From JAABRE01 sp964413275 (lineage in GTDB: Bacteria; Cyanobacteriota; Cyanobacteriia; Cyanobacteriales; JAABRE01): a stretch of DNA of 64,000 nt. The stretch spans positions 1 through 64,000 of the forward strand of contig CAYPSO010000008.1 in the NCBI GenBank assembly GCA_964413275.1, given 5' to 3'. Every line of letters starts with the position of its first letter. Within the stretch, counting starts at the first letter, position 1. The notes under the pieces are model-generated. The model saw nothing but the letters and a program-made list of their open reading frames with translations. It was not told the origin of the DNA and searched no databases. Below are positions 44,127 to 52,340 of this stretch, one piece after another. The translations under genes were made by a program, and so were the position numbers.

Positions 44127-44684
44127 TTACATTTTTAACCAACTAAAAACATCATTTACTGTTAGTTTTAAATCAATATTTTCTAATACAGGTAAAAGGT
44201 GATCGCCTCTCAATAATTTAACTCTTTGTTCGGGAAAAATAACTAAAACTGTTTCTTGTTCTGGGTCAATTAACCATCCTAATTGTGTCCCATATTCCGA
44301 ACAATGTAATAAATTATCTAATACTTTAGTTTGACTTTGATCTGGTGATAAAATTTCAATAGACCAATCTGGATAGGTTTCAAAACGATTAGCAATTTTA
44401 CCTGTTTCCGTTAAAGGAATTCTTTCCCATTGAAAAATTACCACATCTGGAACAAGAGAGCGTCCGCCAAAAGTACAACGTAATTCTGGAAAAGCATAAG
44501 CAATTTTTGAGCTTTCAGTTATTTGATTAATTGCAGCACAAAGTTTATATTGAATTCGACTATGTTCTCCTTGTGGCATTGCTTTCTGGTGAATTTCTCC
44601 ATTAATAAATTCTGATGCAGGTTTTGTTTCAGGAATTTGTAAAAATTCTTCCAAACTTAACTTATATTTAGCTGTAGTGACCAT
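44127..44684 (-). CDS. Uma2 family (DUF820) protein
   Basis: The 185-residue protein is closely related to the one at 7300-7863. Shared segments include 'EFLQIPETKPASEFINGEI' (ETKPA..), 'ELRCTFGGRSLVPDVVIF' and 'DWSIEILSPDQSQTKVL', which contain the putative PD-(D/E)xK residues, and 'HCSEYGTQLGWLIDP'. It converges on uppS with 15 bases between the stops. No partner gene is adjacent. Family role is unresolved. Confidence 0.87.
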   Translation of the reverse strand: MVTTAKYKLSLEEFLQIPETKPASEFINGEIHQKAMPQGEHSRIQYKLCAAINQITESSKIAYAFPELRCTFGGRSLVPDVVIFQWERIPLTETGKIANRFETYPDWSIEILSPDQSQTKVLDNLLHCSEYGTQLGWLIDPEQETVLVIFPEQRVKLLRGDHLLPVLENIDLKLTVNDVFSWLKM

Positions 44685-44753
44685 TTTAAAAACCTTAAAT
44701 TAATTAAGTCTATTAAAATAATTATATTTGATAAATCAAAAAATATAATATTT

Positions 44754-44903
44754 GTAAGTTGGGTTGAGGATCGAAACTCAACCATATATAATAATAGATA
44801 CTGTATGCTTAAATAGGCCTAATAAATATTAAAAAAACCAAAAAAATAAATCCAAGTTATTAATGCTTTGTGTTGGGTTTCACTTTCGTTCAACCCAACC
44901 TAC
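44754..44903. repeat. 150-bp inverted-repeat element, GTAGGTTGGGTTGA family
   Basis: The left end GTAAGTTGGGTTGAGG with the sub-terminal GAAACTCAACC matches, in inverse, the right end TTCAACCCAACCTAC with GTTGGGTTTCAC. The centre is AT-rich and non-coding. It lies in the 340-base gap between a Uma2 gene and hemB, which has no gene. A HIP1 octamer within GGCGATCGCC lies at about 44976, just before hemB. Confidence 0.82.
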
Positions 44904-45024
44904 GATAAATGTCCTCCACTCACTAGCCAATTGAATTAACGTTACAGAAGATTAAGAGAGGAAATTTAGGGGAGGCGATCGCCTTAAACTGGAAATATAA
45001 TTAAGCAAATTTTTTCAATACATT

Positions 45025-46008
45025 ATGTTTCCCATTAGTCGCCCTCGCCGTCTCCGTCAAAATTCCCAAATCCGTCGCATGGTTAGGGAAAATATTCTTA
45101 CTACTAATGATCTAATTTATCCTCTTTTTGCTGTACCCGGAGAATCCATTGCTAAAGAAGTCAAATCTATGCCCGGAGTCTATCAACTTTCCGTTGATAA
45201 AATCGTTGCTGAAGCTAAGGAAGTTTACGATTTAGGCATTCCTGCAATTATTCTTTTTGGTATTCCTGAAAACAAAGATGATGAAGCGACAGGCGCTTGG
45301 CATGATTGCGGAATAGTTCAAAAAGCAACCACTGCCGTAAAAGAAGCCCTACCAGATTTAATCGTGATTAACGATACTTGTCTGTGTGAATATACCACCA
45401 GTGGGCATTGTGGCTATCTAGAAGTAGGGGATTTAACGGGAAGAGTATTAAACGATCCTACCTTAGAATTACTCAAAAAAACCGCCGTTTCTCAAGCTAA
45501 AGCCGGAGCAGATATTATTGCACCTTCAGGCATGATGGATGGCTTTGTACAAGCAATTCGGGAAGGTTTAGACGAGGCTGGTTTTGAAAATATCCCGATT
45601 TTATCCTATGCGGCTAAATACGCTTCTGCTTATTATGGGCCATTTCGTGACGCTGCGGAATCTTCCCCTCAACACGGCGATAGACGCACCTATCAAATGG
45701 ATCCGGCTAACGGTAGAGAAGCCCTGAAAGAGGTAGAATTAGATATAGCTGAAGGTGCGGACATGATTATGGTTAAGCCTGCTTTATCTTACATGGATAT
45801 AATTTGGCGAGTTAAGGAAATTACCGATTTACCCGTAGCTGCCTATAACGTTTCCGGTGAATATTCCATGATTAAAGCCGCCGCTTTAAATGGCTGGATT
45901 GATGAGAAAAAAGTCGCCCTAGAAACCCTAACCAGTTTCAAACGTGCTGGAGCAGATTTAATTTTAACTTACCATGCTAAAGATGCAGCCCGTTGGTTAC
46001 AGGAATAA
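45025..46008 (+). CDS. hemB: delta-aminolevulinic acid dehydratase (porphobilinogen synthase)
   Basis: The enzyme condenses two 5-aminolevulinates to porphobilinogen for heme, chlorophyll and bilin synthesis. The active-site lysine segment is 'MIMVKPALSYMDIIWRVKE', and the substrate segment 'YGPFRDAAESSPQHGDRRTY' is intact. The metal loop 'NDTCLCEYTTSGHCGYLE' has three cysteines, so it should be the zinc-binding type rather than the Asp/Mg type of plant plastids. At 327 residues it is full length. It is transcribed alone, and the palindrome after it faces tab2. Confidence 0.97.
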   Translation: MFPISRPRRLRQNSQIRRMVRENILTTNDLIYPLFAVPGESIAKEVKSMPGVYQLSVDKIVAEAKEVYDLGIPAIILFGIPENKDDEATGAWHDCGIVQKATTAVKEALPDLIVINDTCLCEYTTSGHCGYLEVGDLTGRVLNDPTLELLKKTAVSQAKAGADIIAPSGMMDGFVQAIREGLDEAGFENIPILSYAAKYASAYYGPFRDAAESSPQHGDRRTYQMDPANGREALKEVELDIAEGADMIMVKPALSYMDIIWRVKEITDLPVAAYNVSGEYSMIKAAALNGWIDEKKVALETLTSFKRAGADLILTYHAKDAARWLQE

Positions 46009-46028
46009 ATAAGTTTGTAGTAAGCCCT

Positions 46029-46859
46029 TTAGGGCTTATCTTCTTTTAATAACCAAAAACCGGAGTAAGTCATGCCTGAATCATCAGGTTGAACTAATAA
46101 AAAATGTAATCCTTTACTTTCATTTTGACGCTGCTGATATATCTGAGCCGCCTTAGCAAATTCTTCATCTTCAAAAGTTAATAACACAAATCTATCAACT
46201 AATCCTGCTTCTAAAATTAATCCTCCAGAAACTCCTATTTCAGTCACCATATAATTAAGGGAATATGGCTTAACTTCTGCTAACCATTGTGCTAACTGTA
46301 ATGATTTTCTACCACCAAAAATCACTACTCCGGGTATGGGAATATTAGAAGAAATGCCAAGATTAATGGGAAATAAATTTTCTGGCAAATTTCTAATGGG
46401 AATAGGCTGATTTATAAATATTTCTACAATCTCCCCGGCATTAATACTAGCAAAACGCCATTCTTCACCCCAAAGATTTTCTGGTAAAGGTAAAGGTGCT
46501 GGTTTTTCTAACTTTGTAGGGTCATATTTTTCTCCTGTGGGCGTATATTGAGAGGCTCTTTTTTTGAGAAGATTTTTTAATGCTTTTGTACGTCTGGTTG
46601 GTTCAATTCTAATGCCTAACTTTTCACCAGCAGCAGTTAATAAACTGACAGATTGTGGACGAAAAACCTGAATAACATCTGGTAATTTATTTAGGGATTT
46701 TAAATTATCTATTAACCAAGCTACAGTAGCCTGAGATTGACTACATTTAGCTTCATAAATTATATTTTCTTTTTCATCGCAAATTAATAATTCCCAAATC
46801 AAATTACCTTGTTCATCTTTTAAAAGGCGTTTATAAAAATCAGCTTGCCAAATGTTCAT
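46029..46859 (-). CDS. Tab2/Atab2 family protein (DUF1092)
   Basis: The 276-residue protein belongs to the Tab2/Atab2 family, which in algae and plants binds psaB mRNA and supports translation of photosystem I. 'MNIWQADFYKRLLKDEQGN', 'LPDVIQVFRPQSVSLL' and 'GIRIEPTRRTKALKNLLKKR' are characteristic, and the C-terminal 'LQAQWLAEVKP..LILEAGLVDRFVLLTF'-type ending is present. It is soluble. The stop lies inside the conserved hairpin repeat at 46021-46038. In cyanobacteria it likely helps PSI synthesis, by homology. Confidence 0.88.
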   Translation of the reverse strand: MNIWQADFYKRLLKDEQGNLIWELLICDEKENIIYEAKCSQSQATVAWLIDNLKSLNKLPDVIQVFRPQSVSLLTAAGEKLGIRIEPTRRTKALKNLLKKRASQYTPTGEKYDPTKLEKPAPLPLPENLWGEEWRFASINAGEIVEIFINQPIPIRNLPENLFPINLGISSNIPIPGVVIFGGRKSLQLAQWLAEVKPYSLNYMVTEIGVSGGLILEAGLVDRFVLLTFEDEEFAKAAQIYQQRQNESKGLHFLLVQPDDSGMTYSGFWLLKEDKP

Positions 46860-47008
46860 TAGTTATTAGTTATTTATTTTTAGCGGTTAGCTTTTAGCGG
46901 TTAATAGTTACCTAATCCCCAATCCCCTAATCCCCCATCTACCTTATCTTCCCCCTACACCCTATTCCCTCTCACCTCTTACCTCCTGCCCTCTAATTAC
47001 CTCTTACC
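46860..47008 (-). other. purine/G-rich intergenic tract with possible G-quadruplex
   Basis: On the minus strand, between the SbcD-like gene and tab2, the sequence contains runs GGGTGTAGGGGG, then GGGGGATTAGGGGATTGGGG with short loops. Four or more G-tracts of 3-5 bases in a 35% GC background are striking. The rest consists of TTAGCGG-type repeats and polypurine units (GAGGTAAGAGG). Confidence 0.65.
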
Positions 47009-48286
47009 TTAAATCAAATTTAGTTGTCTATTTTCCGACTCTTCACTTACTTCTAAATTAATAATTTCCTCATCTGCCAGCATAATTTCTGCTGCTTCTA
47101 ATAAATAGGGAACTAACTCTCGTAAATCTTCCCTATTATCTAAATAGGTTTTTAATGCTTCCAATGGATTAAGATTATTACCTACACCTAATTCAGGAAG
47201 ACGAGGACGAGCTAATTGACTTACTAATTCTGGTTTAATAGTATAATTATGACTATCTTGCAAAGCTTCATTTAAAACAGAATAATTAATTAATTCTAAT
47301 TGTTCCGAACGAAGTTGATAAATTAACCTCACTACTGCATCTTGAATTTCATGTTTTTTAATAGCTTTAAGAATAGCTAATTCTGGCTCATCTTCCTCAC
47401 AAACATTAACTTCAATAGTACAAAACTTACGAGCAGGTAAAGGACAAAATTTCCAATCTACATTCCCTTTTTCTAACTCAATAAATACATAACCCTTATC
47501 TTCTTTTTCCTCAGAAAAATCTACCCTTTCAATACTTCCGGGATAAATAATTGGTGGATTATTAGACTTATTTAGATTTTGATGTTTGTGGACATGACCT
47601 AATGCTACATAATCTATTTCTGGACGTATTAATAATGATATAGGAATATTAAAACCTTTACCCACTGCTAAAAACCTTTCTGCTCCTAAATTAGCCTTAT
47701 CAGCCATTAAATGTCCTAATAAAATTGTCGGAATAGTCGGATCTAAATGGCGTATTTCTGACTCTAAAACAGGCTTAAGACGCTGGATAATTAATTCATT
47801 AATTTGGGCTAAAGATAAACCCTCAGTTTGGGGGCGAGTTAACAGAGTTGAGCGGGTTAACCAAGGTAAAGTAATTACTTGAACATTACCATTTTTAGTA
47901 GTAATACAGTGAGTTTTAATGCTATCACCGACAAGAAAACCGGGGACTCCCAAGGTACGATAAATACATAAGCTCACCCCTCCATTACCTTGGGAATGTT
48001 GATCGTGATTGCCAACTAACAAAATTGTTGGAATTTGTGCATCGGCTAAACGACGAAACTCAGAAGCGAAAGCTTCTTGTACATAGGGAGGAGGAGTTGC
48101 ATCAGGAAAAGCATCTCCAGCAAATAAGACTAAATCTACTGGCTCGTTAATAGCTCTATCGATACAGATACTTAGGGTTTTTACAAAATCTTCCAAGCGG
48201 GTATTAATCCCAGTTTCGGGATTAACATTACCGTGAGAAAAGCTACTACCCATGTGAATATCGGCTAAATGTAAAATTTTAATCAT
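47009..48286 (-). CDS. SbcD-like exonuclease / metallophosphoesterase
   Basis: The protein has 425 residues from the ATG at 48286 (MIKILHLADIHMG); a TTG two codons upstream is less likely. The phosphoesterase motifs are 'LHLADIHMGSS' (I), 'VLFAGDAFPD' (II), 'LLVGNHDQHS' (III), 'ILLGHLMAD' and 'YVALGHVHKHQ' (IV-V), typical of the Mre11/SbcD nuclease fold that processes DNA ends with SbcC. No sbcC lies nearby. It is downstream of the cysH remnant on the same strand. A DNA-repair role is likely. Confidence 0.88.
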   Translation of the reverse strand: MIKILHLADIHMGSSFSHGNVNPETGINTRLEDFVKTLSICIDRAINEPVDLVLFAGDAFPDATPPPYVQEAFASEFRRLADAQIPTILLVGNHDQHSQGNGGVSLCIYRTLGVPGFLVGDSIKTHCITTKNGNVQVITLPWLTRSTLLTRPQTEGLSLAQINELIIQRLKPVLESEIRHLDPTIPTILLGHLMADKANLGAERFLAVGKGFNIPISLLIRPEIDYVALGHVHKHQNLNKSNNPPIIYPGSIERVDFSEEKEDKGYVFIELEKGNVDWKFCPLPARKFCTIEVNVCEEDEPELAILKAIKKHEIQDAVVRLIYQLRSEQLELINYSVLNEALQDSHNYTIKPELVSQLARPRLPELGVGNNLNPLEALKTYLDNREDLRELVPYLLEAAEIMLADEEIINLEVSEESENRQLNLI

Positions 48287-48331
48287 TACCAAGGTTTGGT
48301 GAGTTGTTGAGTCAACATATTGAGATTTTTA

Positions 48332-49009
48332 TCAGCCAAAGTGCGATCGCGTAGCGGCAGGCATTGCCTGATCACCAATATCCGTATAGCCTTCATCATG
48401 GAGAGGATTATACACTAAATCGTGTTCGTAACTATAAGCCCAGCTTTCTGTGCGTGTCCAATAAGCTAAGGGATTAATTTTTAATCTGCCTTCTCTATCT
48501 TTTTCAAAAACAGGTAATTCTTCGCTATTTAGAGATTGCTGACGACGACGATTACTAATCCAAGCTAGAGCCTTTAAATCGTTTAATCCTCTGGTTAAAG
48601 GTTCTATTTGCGTCAAATATTGATATTTTTTCAGGTCTTTATTCCAAAGGTTTTTTCCATATTTATTGGCAAAACTTGCTTCAGAATTTGCTTCCATAAC
48701 CTGATAAACTTTTAGCTCCAAATTATAAATTTTTTGAGTATAATTTACTAGCTGTAAAGTTTCTGGAAAGTGGTGTAAAGTATCCACAAATAATACTGGT
48801 GTTGGATTTATTGGTTTTAAATTACGATATAAAATATCTGTAATTACCAAATCATCAATATTAAACGTACTAACTTGTATTAATCTATTAGGTAGATTGG
48901 CTATACACCAAGCTAATATCCTTTTGGGATCGGATTTCTCAAACTTTCGGTTGAGGTAATTTAAGTCCAAATTAGCAATGTCCAGGGGCGCTAGTGTGGA
49001 TTCGCTCAT
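48332..49009 (-). pseudogene. cysH: phosphoadenylylsulfate reductase gene lacking its catalytic C-terminus
   Basis: The 225-residue product matches assimilatory PAPS reductase from 'LNYLNRKFEKSDPKRILAW' through 'FNIDDLVITDILYR', 'VLFVDTLHHFPETLQL' and 'INPLAYWTRTESWAYSYEHD' to 'YNPLHDEGYTDIGDQ'. It then runs into 'AMPAATRSHFG' and stops. The normal final 20-25 residues, with the ECGxH motif holding the only catalytic cysteine, are gone. The foreign tail is encoded by a GC-rich palindrome with a HIP1 octamer (48341-48372). Sulfate reduction by this protein should be impossible unless a second cysH exists. Sequencing error is the other explanation. Confidence 0.82.
48341..48372. repeat. short GC-rich dispersed repeat containing HIP1, inside the cysH 3' end
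   Basis: GTGCGATCGCGTAGCGG is followed by the palindrome CAGGCATTGCCTG. Similar GC-rich palindromic inserts lie at 24719-24757, 32350-32385 and about 33610-33640, each altering or ending a coding frame. Confidence 0.75.
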
Positions 49010-49259
49010 AGTTATTAATTTCGACGCTAATTATTTGATGAACATTTACAATTTTATACTATCAAATGAAATTAAATCCTAAGAAAAAAAATATTTAAAA
49101 AAAAAATATTGAGTTATTTATATTTTTTGTTACAATAGGTAGGATAGTTTTTTAACCTTATCAAAGATAACTAGCATAAATAATAGTTAAAAATCAAGAT
49201 AATCTTTACATAACTTAATGAAAGTTTTATGATAATTTATATATAAAAATTTACTGATT

Positions 49260-49517
49260 ATGCACTTAATTCTATATAGTAAACCCGGTTGTCATTTGTG
49301 TGAAGGATTGCAAGAAAAGTTAGAAAAGATTGACAATCTGGAGATAGAGTTAGAAATACGAGACATAACCACAAGAGATGATTGGTTTGAAGCATATCAG
49401 TACGAGATACCAGTATTATTACAAAAAATAGATGGTATGAAGAAACCTATACCTCGTCCATCTCCTCGCCTAACAGTTACCCAATTGGAGCGTATGTTAC
49501 AAAAATATAGCAGTTAG
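49260..49517 (+). CDS. glutaredoxin-like protein, DUF836
   Basis: This 85-residue thioredoxin-fold protein has a CxxC site in 'LILYSKPGCHLCEGLQEKL' and the cis-Pro region 'YEIPVLLQ'. DUF836 members resemble glutaredoxins but their partners are unknown. It probably reduces a disulfide or senses redox state. It lies alone between divergent cysH and murE; a TTAGCGG-type repeat follows it. The start at 49260 is the only ATG in the proper place. Confidence 0.88.
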   Translation: MHLILYSKPGCHLCEGLQEKLEKIDNLEIELEIRDITTRDDWFEAYQYEIPVLLQKIDGMKKPIPRPSPRLTVTQLERMLQKYSS

Positions 49518-49641
49518 CTTTTAGCGGTTAGCGTTTAGCGATTAGCATTCATTCTTCTAACTACTATGATTCAACTGCTATATTTGGCATAATATTAAGA
49601 AAAAATATAGCCAAAAATCCGGTGTTGAGGAGTCAAATTGC

Positions 49642-51129
49642 ATGAAACTGCGGAACTTACTGACAAAAATTGATGGTATTTTAAATAAATCCGAACATTC
49701 TGCATTAGATGTTGAAGTTAAAGGGCTTTCTACTAATTCCCATGGTTGCAAAGCTGGTGATTTATTCATTGGTATGCCGGGGAGTCGGGTTGATGGTGGT
49801 GAATTTTGGCAAAGTGCAATTAATGCTGGTGCTATCGCTGCTATAGTTACGCCTCAAGCGGCTGAAAAATTTCCTCCTAATGATGATTACTGCGTTATTC
49901 AAGTCGCTGATATGATTACGGCTTGTGCGGAAATAGCCACAGTTTTTAATAACTATCCCAGTCAAAAACTCAAAATGGTGGGTGTAACTGGTACTAATGG
50001 GAAAACAACTACTAGCCATTTAATTGAATATTTTCTTAATCAAAGTGAGTTACCAACGGCTTTACTCGGAACTCTCTATTCACGTTGGCAAGGCCACCAA
50101 CAAACTGCCTTACATACTACTCCCTTTGCGGTGGAATTACAAGGGCAGCTAGAATCAGCTTATCAAGCTGGTTGTGAATATACGGTAATGGAAGTAAGCT
50201 CCCATGCCTTGGCTCAAGGAAGGGTTTTGGGTTGTAATTTTGAAGTAGGAGTATTTACCAATTTAACTCAAGATCATCTTGATTTTCACGCCGATATGGA
50301 GGATTATTTTGCGGCGAAAGCTCTTTTATTTAGCGTGGATTATTTGAAAGGAAGAGCGATTATTAATAAAGATGACACCTATGGACAAAGATTGTTAGAA
50401 GGCCGTGATCTTAATAAAACTTGGAGTTACAGTATTAACGATACAACTGCGGATTTTTATACCAGCGATTTGAATTATCAAGCCAATGGGGTAAGGGGAA
50501 TGTTACACACTCCTATGGGTAAGGTTGAATTTAGCTCTCCCTTGGTTGGACAATTTAACCTGTCTAATGTTTTAGCTGCGGTTGCTGCGGTGTTACATTT
50601 AGGCTTAGATTTAGAAAAAGTTATTGAGTCTTTAACTAATTTTACTGGAGTGCCGGGGCGGATGGAAAGGGTAGAAATTACTCCAGAGCAGGATATTACT
50701 GTAATTGTCGATTATGCTCATACTCCTGATAGTTTAGAAAATTTGCTGAAAGCTTCTCGCCCTTTCATTCAGGGTAAAATGATTTGTGTCTTTGGTTGTG
50801 GGGGGGATAGAGATAAGACAAAACGCCCCCTGATGGGTAAAATTGCGGCGGAATTAGCGGATGTGGTGGTAGTGACTTCTGATAATCCTCGTACAGAAAA
50901 TCCCCAGAAAATTTTAGAGAATGTGGTGGCGGGTATCCCTGATAGTGTAACACCAATAGTAGAAAGCGATCGCTCCTTGGCTATTGAAACTGCCATCAAA
51001 GATGCTCAACCGGGGGATGGGGTATTAATTGCCGGAAAAGGCCATGAAGATTACCAAATTTTAGGTACAGAAAAAATTCACTTTGACGATCGCGAACAGG
51101 CTAGAAAAGCTTTAGAATTGTACAGGTAA
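49642..51129 (+). CDS. murE: UDP-N-acetylmuramoyl-tripeptide synthetase (meso-DAP adding)
   Basis: This enzyme adds meso-diaminopimelate to UDP-MurNAc-L-Ala-D-Glu in the cytoplasm. The Mur ligase P-loop is 'MVGVTGTNGKTTTSHLIEY', the UDP-site 'TPFAVELQGQLESAYQAG' and the carbamylated-Lys region follow, and 'VTSDNPRTENPQKI' contains the DNPR motif that selects meso-DAP. At 495 residues it is full length. A perfect hairpin at 51169-51187 lies after it. Neighbouring ddl and uppS serve the same pathway but are far apart. Confidence 0.97.
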   Translation: MKLRNLLTKIDGILNKSEHSALDVEVKGLSTNSHGCKAGDLFIGMPGSRVDGGEFWQSAINAGAIAAIVTPQAAEKFPPNDDYCVIQVADMITACAEIATVFNNYPSQKLKMVGVTGTNGKTTTSHLIEYFLNQSELPTALLGTLYSRWQGHQQTALHTTPFAVELQGQLESAYQAGCEYTVMEVSSHALAQGRVLGCNFEVGVFTNLTQDHLDFHADMEDYFAAKALLFSVDYLKGRAIINKDDTYGQRLLEGRDLNKTWSYSINDTTADFYTSDLNYQANGVRGMLHTPMGKVEFSSPLVGQFNLSNVLAAVAAVLHLGLDLEKVIESLTNFTGVPGRMERVEITPEQDITVIVDYAHTPDSLENLLKASRPFIQGKMICVFGCGGDRDKTKRPLMGKIAAELADVVVVTSDNPRTENPQKILENVVAGIPDSVTPIVESDRSLAIETAIKDAQPGDGVLIAGKGHEDYQILGTEKIHFDDREQARKALELYR

Positions 51130-51168
51130 AATATCTGCTCCACTGAGTCTTAAAGTGTAAAATACTCT

Positions 51169-51187
51169 AGCAGGCATTTTGCCTGCT
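51169..51187. repeat. perfect hairpin AGCAGGCA/TGCCTGCT after murE
   Basis: The palindrome AGCAGGCATTTTGCCTGCT has an 8-bp stem. It is the complementary-loop version of the hairpin at 24836-24854. It is well placed to end murE transcripts before the glycosyltransferase genes. Confidence 0.75.
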
Positions 51188-51219
51188 TCATCTTTACTAA
51201 GATAATTATTAATTAGAAA

Positions 51220-52326
51220 ATGGCACAAAAAAATTTAAAAGAATTATTAAAACAAAAATTTCCCCAAATAACTAATTTTTATAAACAAATTACTGCGAAA
51301 AAATGGCCCAAAGGTTCGATTGTTTTTTATACAGGTAATCGTAAAGATGAATTAGCTTTTGACACCTTAAAAAAAGGTGCAAGTGGTTCATATACCGCCG
51401 TGATTAAACTCAGCCAAGAATGGGCTAAAATGGGTTATCAAGTTACTATTTATAGTCCCTGTGGTGGTAAATCAGGTACTTATGATGGTGTCGAATATAT
51501 TAATCAATATTTATTTAATCCTTTCGATACTTTTGATATTCTCATAATTTTTCAACATCCTTATATTTTACCACTTCCTATTAAAGCGAGAAAAGTTTGC
51601 TTAGAATGGCAAGATGTTCTTGGTAACAATAAAAACTTTCCTAAAGAAAAATTAGAAAAATTTGATATTATTTTTTCTAAGTCTCAATATCAACGCAAGT
51701 TAATGCCATTTATAGATGATGATAAATTTGTAATGGCTACTAACGGTATTGATTCTACTATTGCAGAATTAAGTAATAAGAAAAAAGAACCATATAAGCT
51801 AATATACGCTTCTCGATATTACCGAGGTTTAGAATCCATGTTAACCTACGGATGGCCAATTATTAAAAGAGAAATTCCTCAAGCAGAATTACATATATAT
51901 TACGGTTTTGTTCGTCGAGAAAAAGCTCAATGGAAACAAAAAATGTTGGATTTAATGAAGCAAGATGGAATATTTGAACATGGTTTAATTGGACAAGATA
52001 AGTTAATTGTACAAAAGTCAACTGCTAGTATTCATTATTATGCTTGTACTTATCCAGAGGTTGATTGTATTTCTGTGCGAGAATCGGCTATGGTAGGATG
52101 CGTACCAGTTACTACTGATTTTGCGGTAATGTCAGAAAAAAATTACTGTGTCAAAATACCCGGTGAGCCTCAAGCTCAAGAAACCCAAGAAGCGGTTGCC
52201 TACAAAATAGTTGAATTGTTAAAAAATCCCCAAGAATTAGAGTTAATTAGACAGCAATTTATGGAAAATGTTAAAGATGAAACTTGGGAAAATGTAGCAA
52301 AAATTTGGGCCAAAAATTTTGAATAA
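51220..52326 (+). CDS. glycosyltransferase, GT4-like
   Basis: The 368-residue cytoplasmic glycosyltransferase begins with a basic leader, then 'GSIVFYTGNRKDELAFDTL', 'GYQVTIYSPCGGKSGTYDG' and 'KARKVCLEWQDVLGNNKNF' as the N-terminal GT-B domain. The C-terminal domain has 'YKLIYASRYYRGLESMLTY' and 'DCISVRESAMVGCVPVTTD', the donor-binding ExxxxGCxPV pattern. The next gene, 14 bases on, is also a GT4 enzyme, so they probably build the same surface glycan. Substrate unknown. Confidence 0.85.
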   Translation: MAQKNLKELLKQKFPQITNFYKQITAKKWPKGSIVFYTGNRKDELAFDTLKKGASGSYTAVIKLSQEWAKMGYQVTIYSPCGGKSGTYDGVEYINQYLFNPFDTFDILIIFQHPYILPLPIKARKVCLEWQDVLGNNKNFPKEKLEKFDIIFSKSQYQRKLMPFIDDDKFVMATNGIDSTIAELSNKKKEPYKLIYASRYYRGLESMLTYGWPIIKREIPQAELHIYYGFVRREKAQWKQKMLDLMKQDGIFEHGLIGQDKLIVQKSTASIHYYACTYPEVDCISVRESAMVGCVPVTTDFAVMSEKNYCVKIPGEPQAQETQEAVAYKIVELLKNPQELELIRQQFMENVKDETWENVAKIWAKNFE

Positions 52327-52340
52327 ATCTATTAATAATT

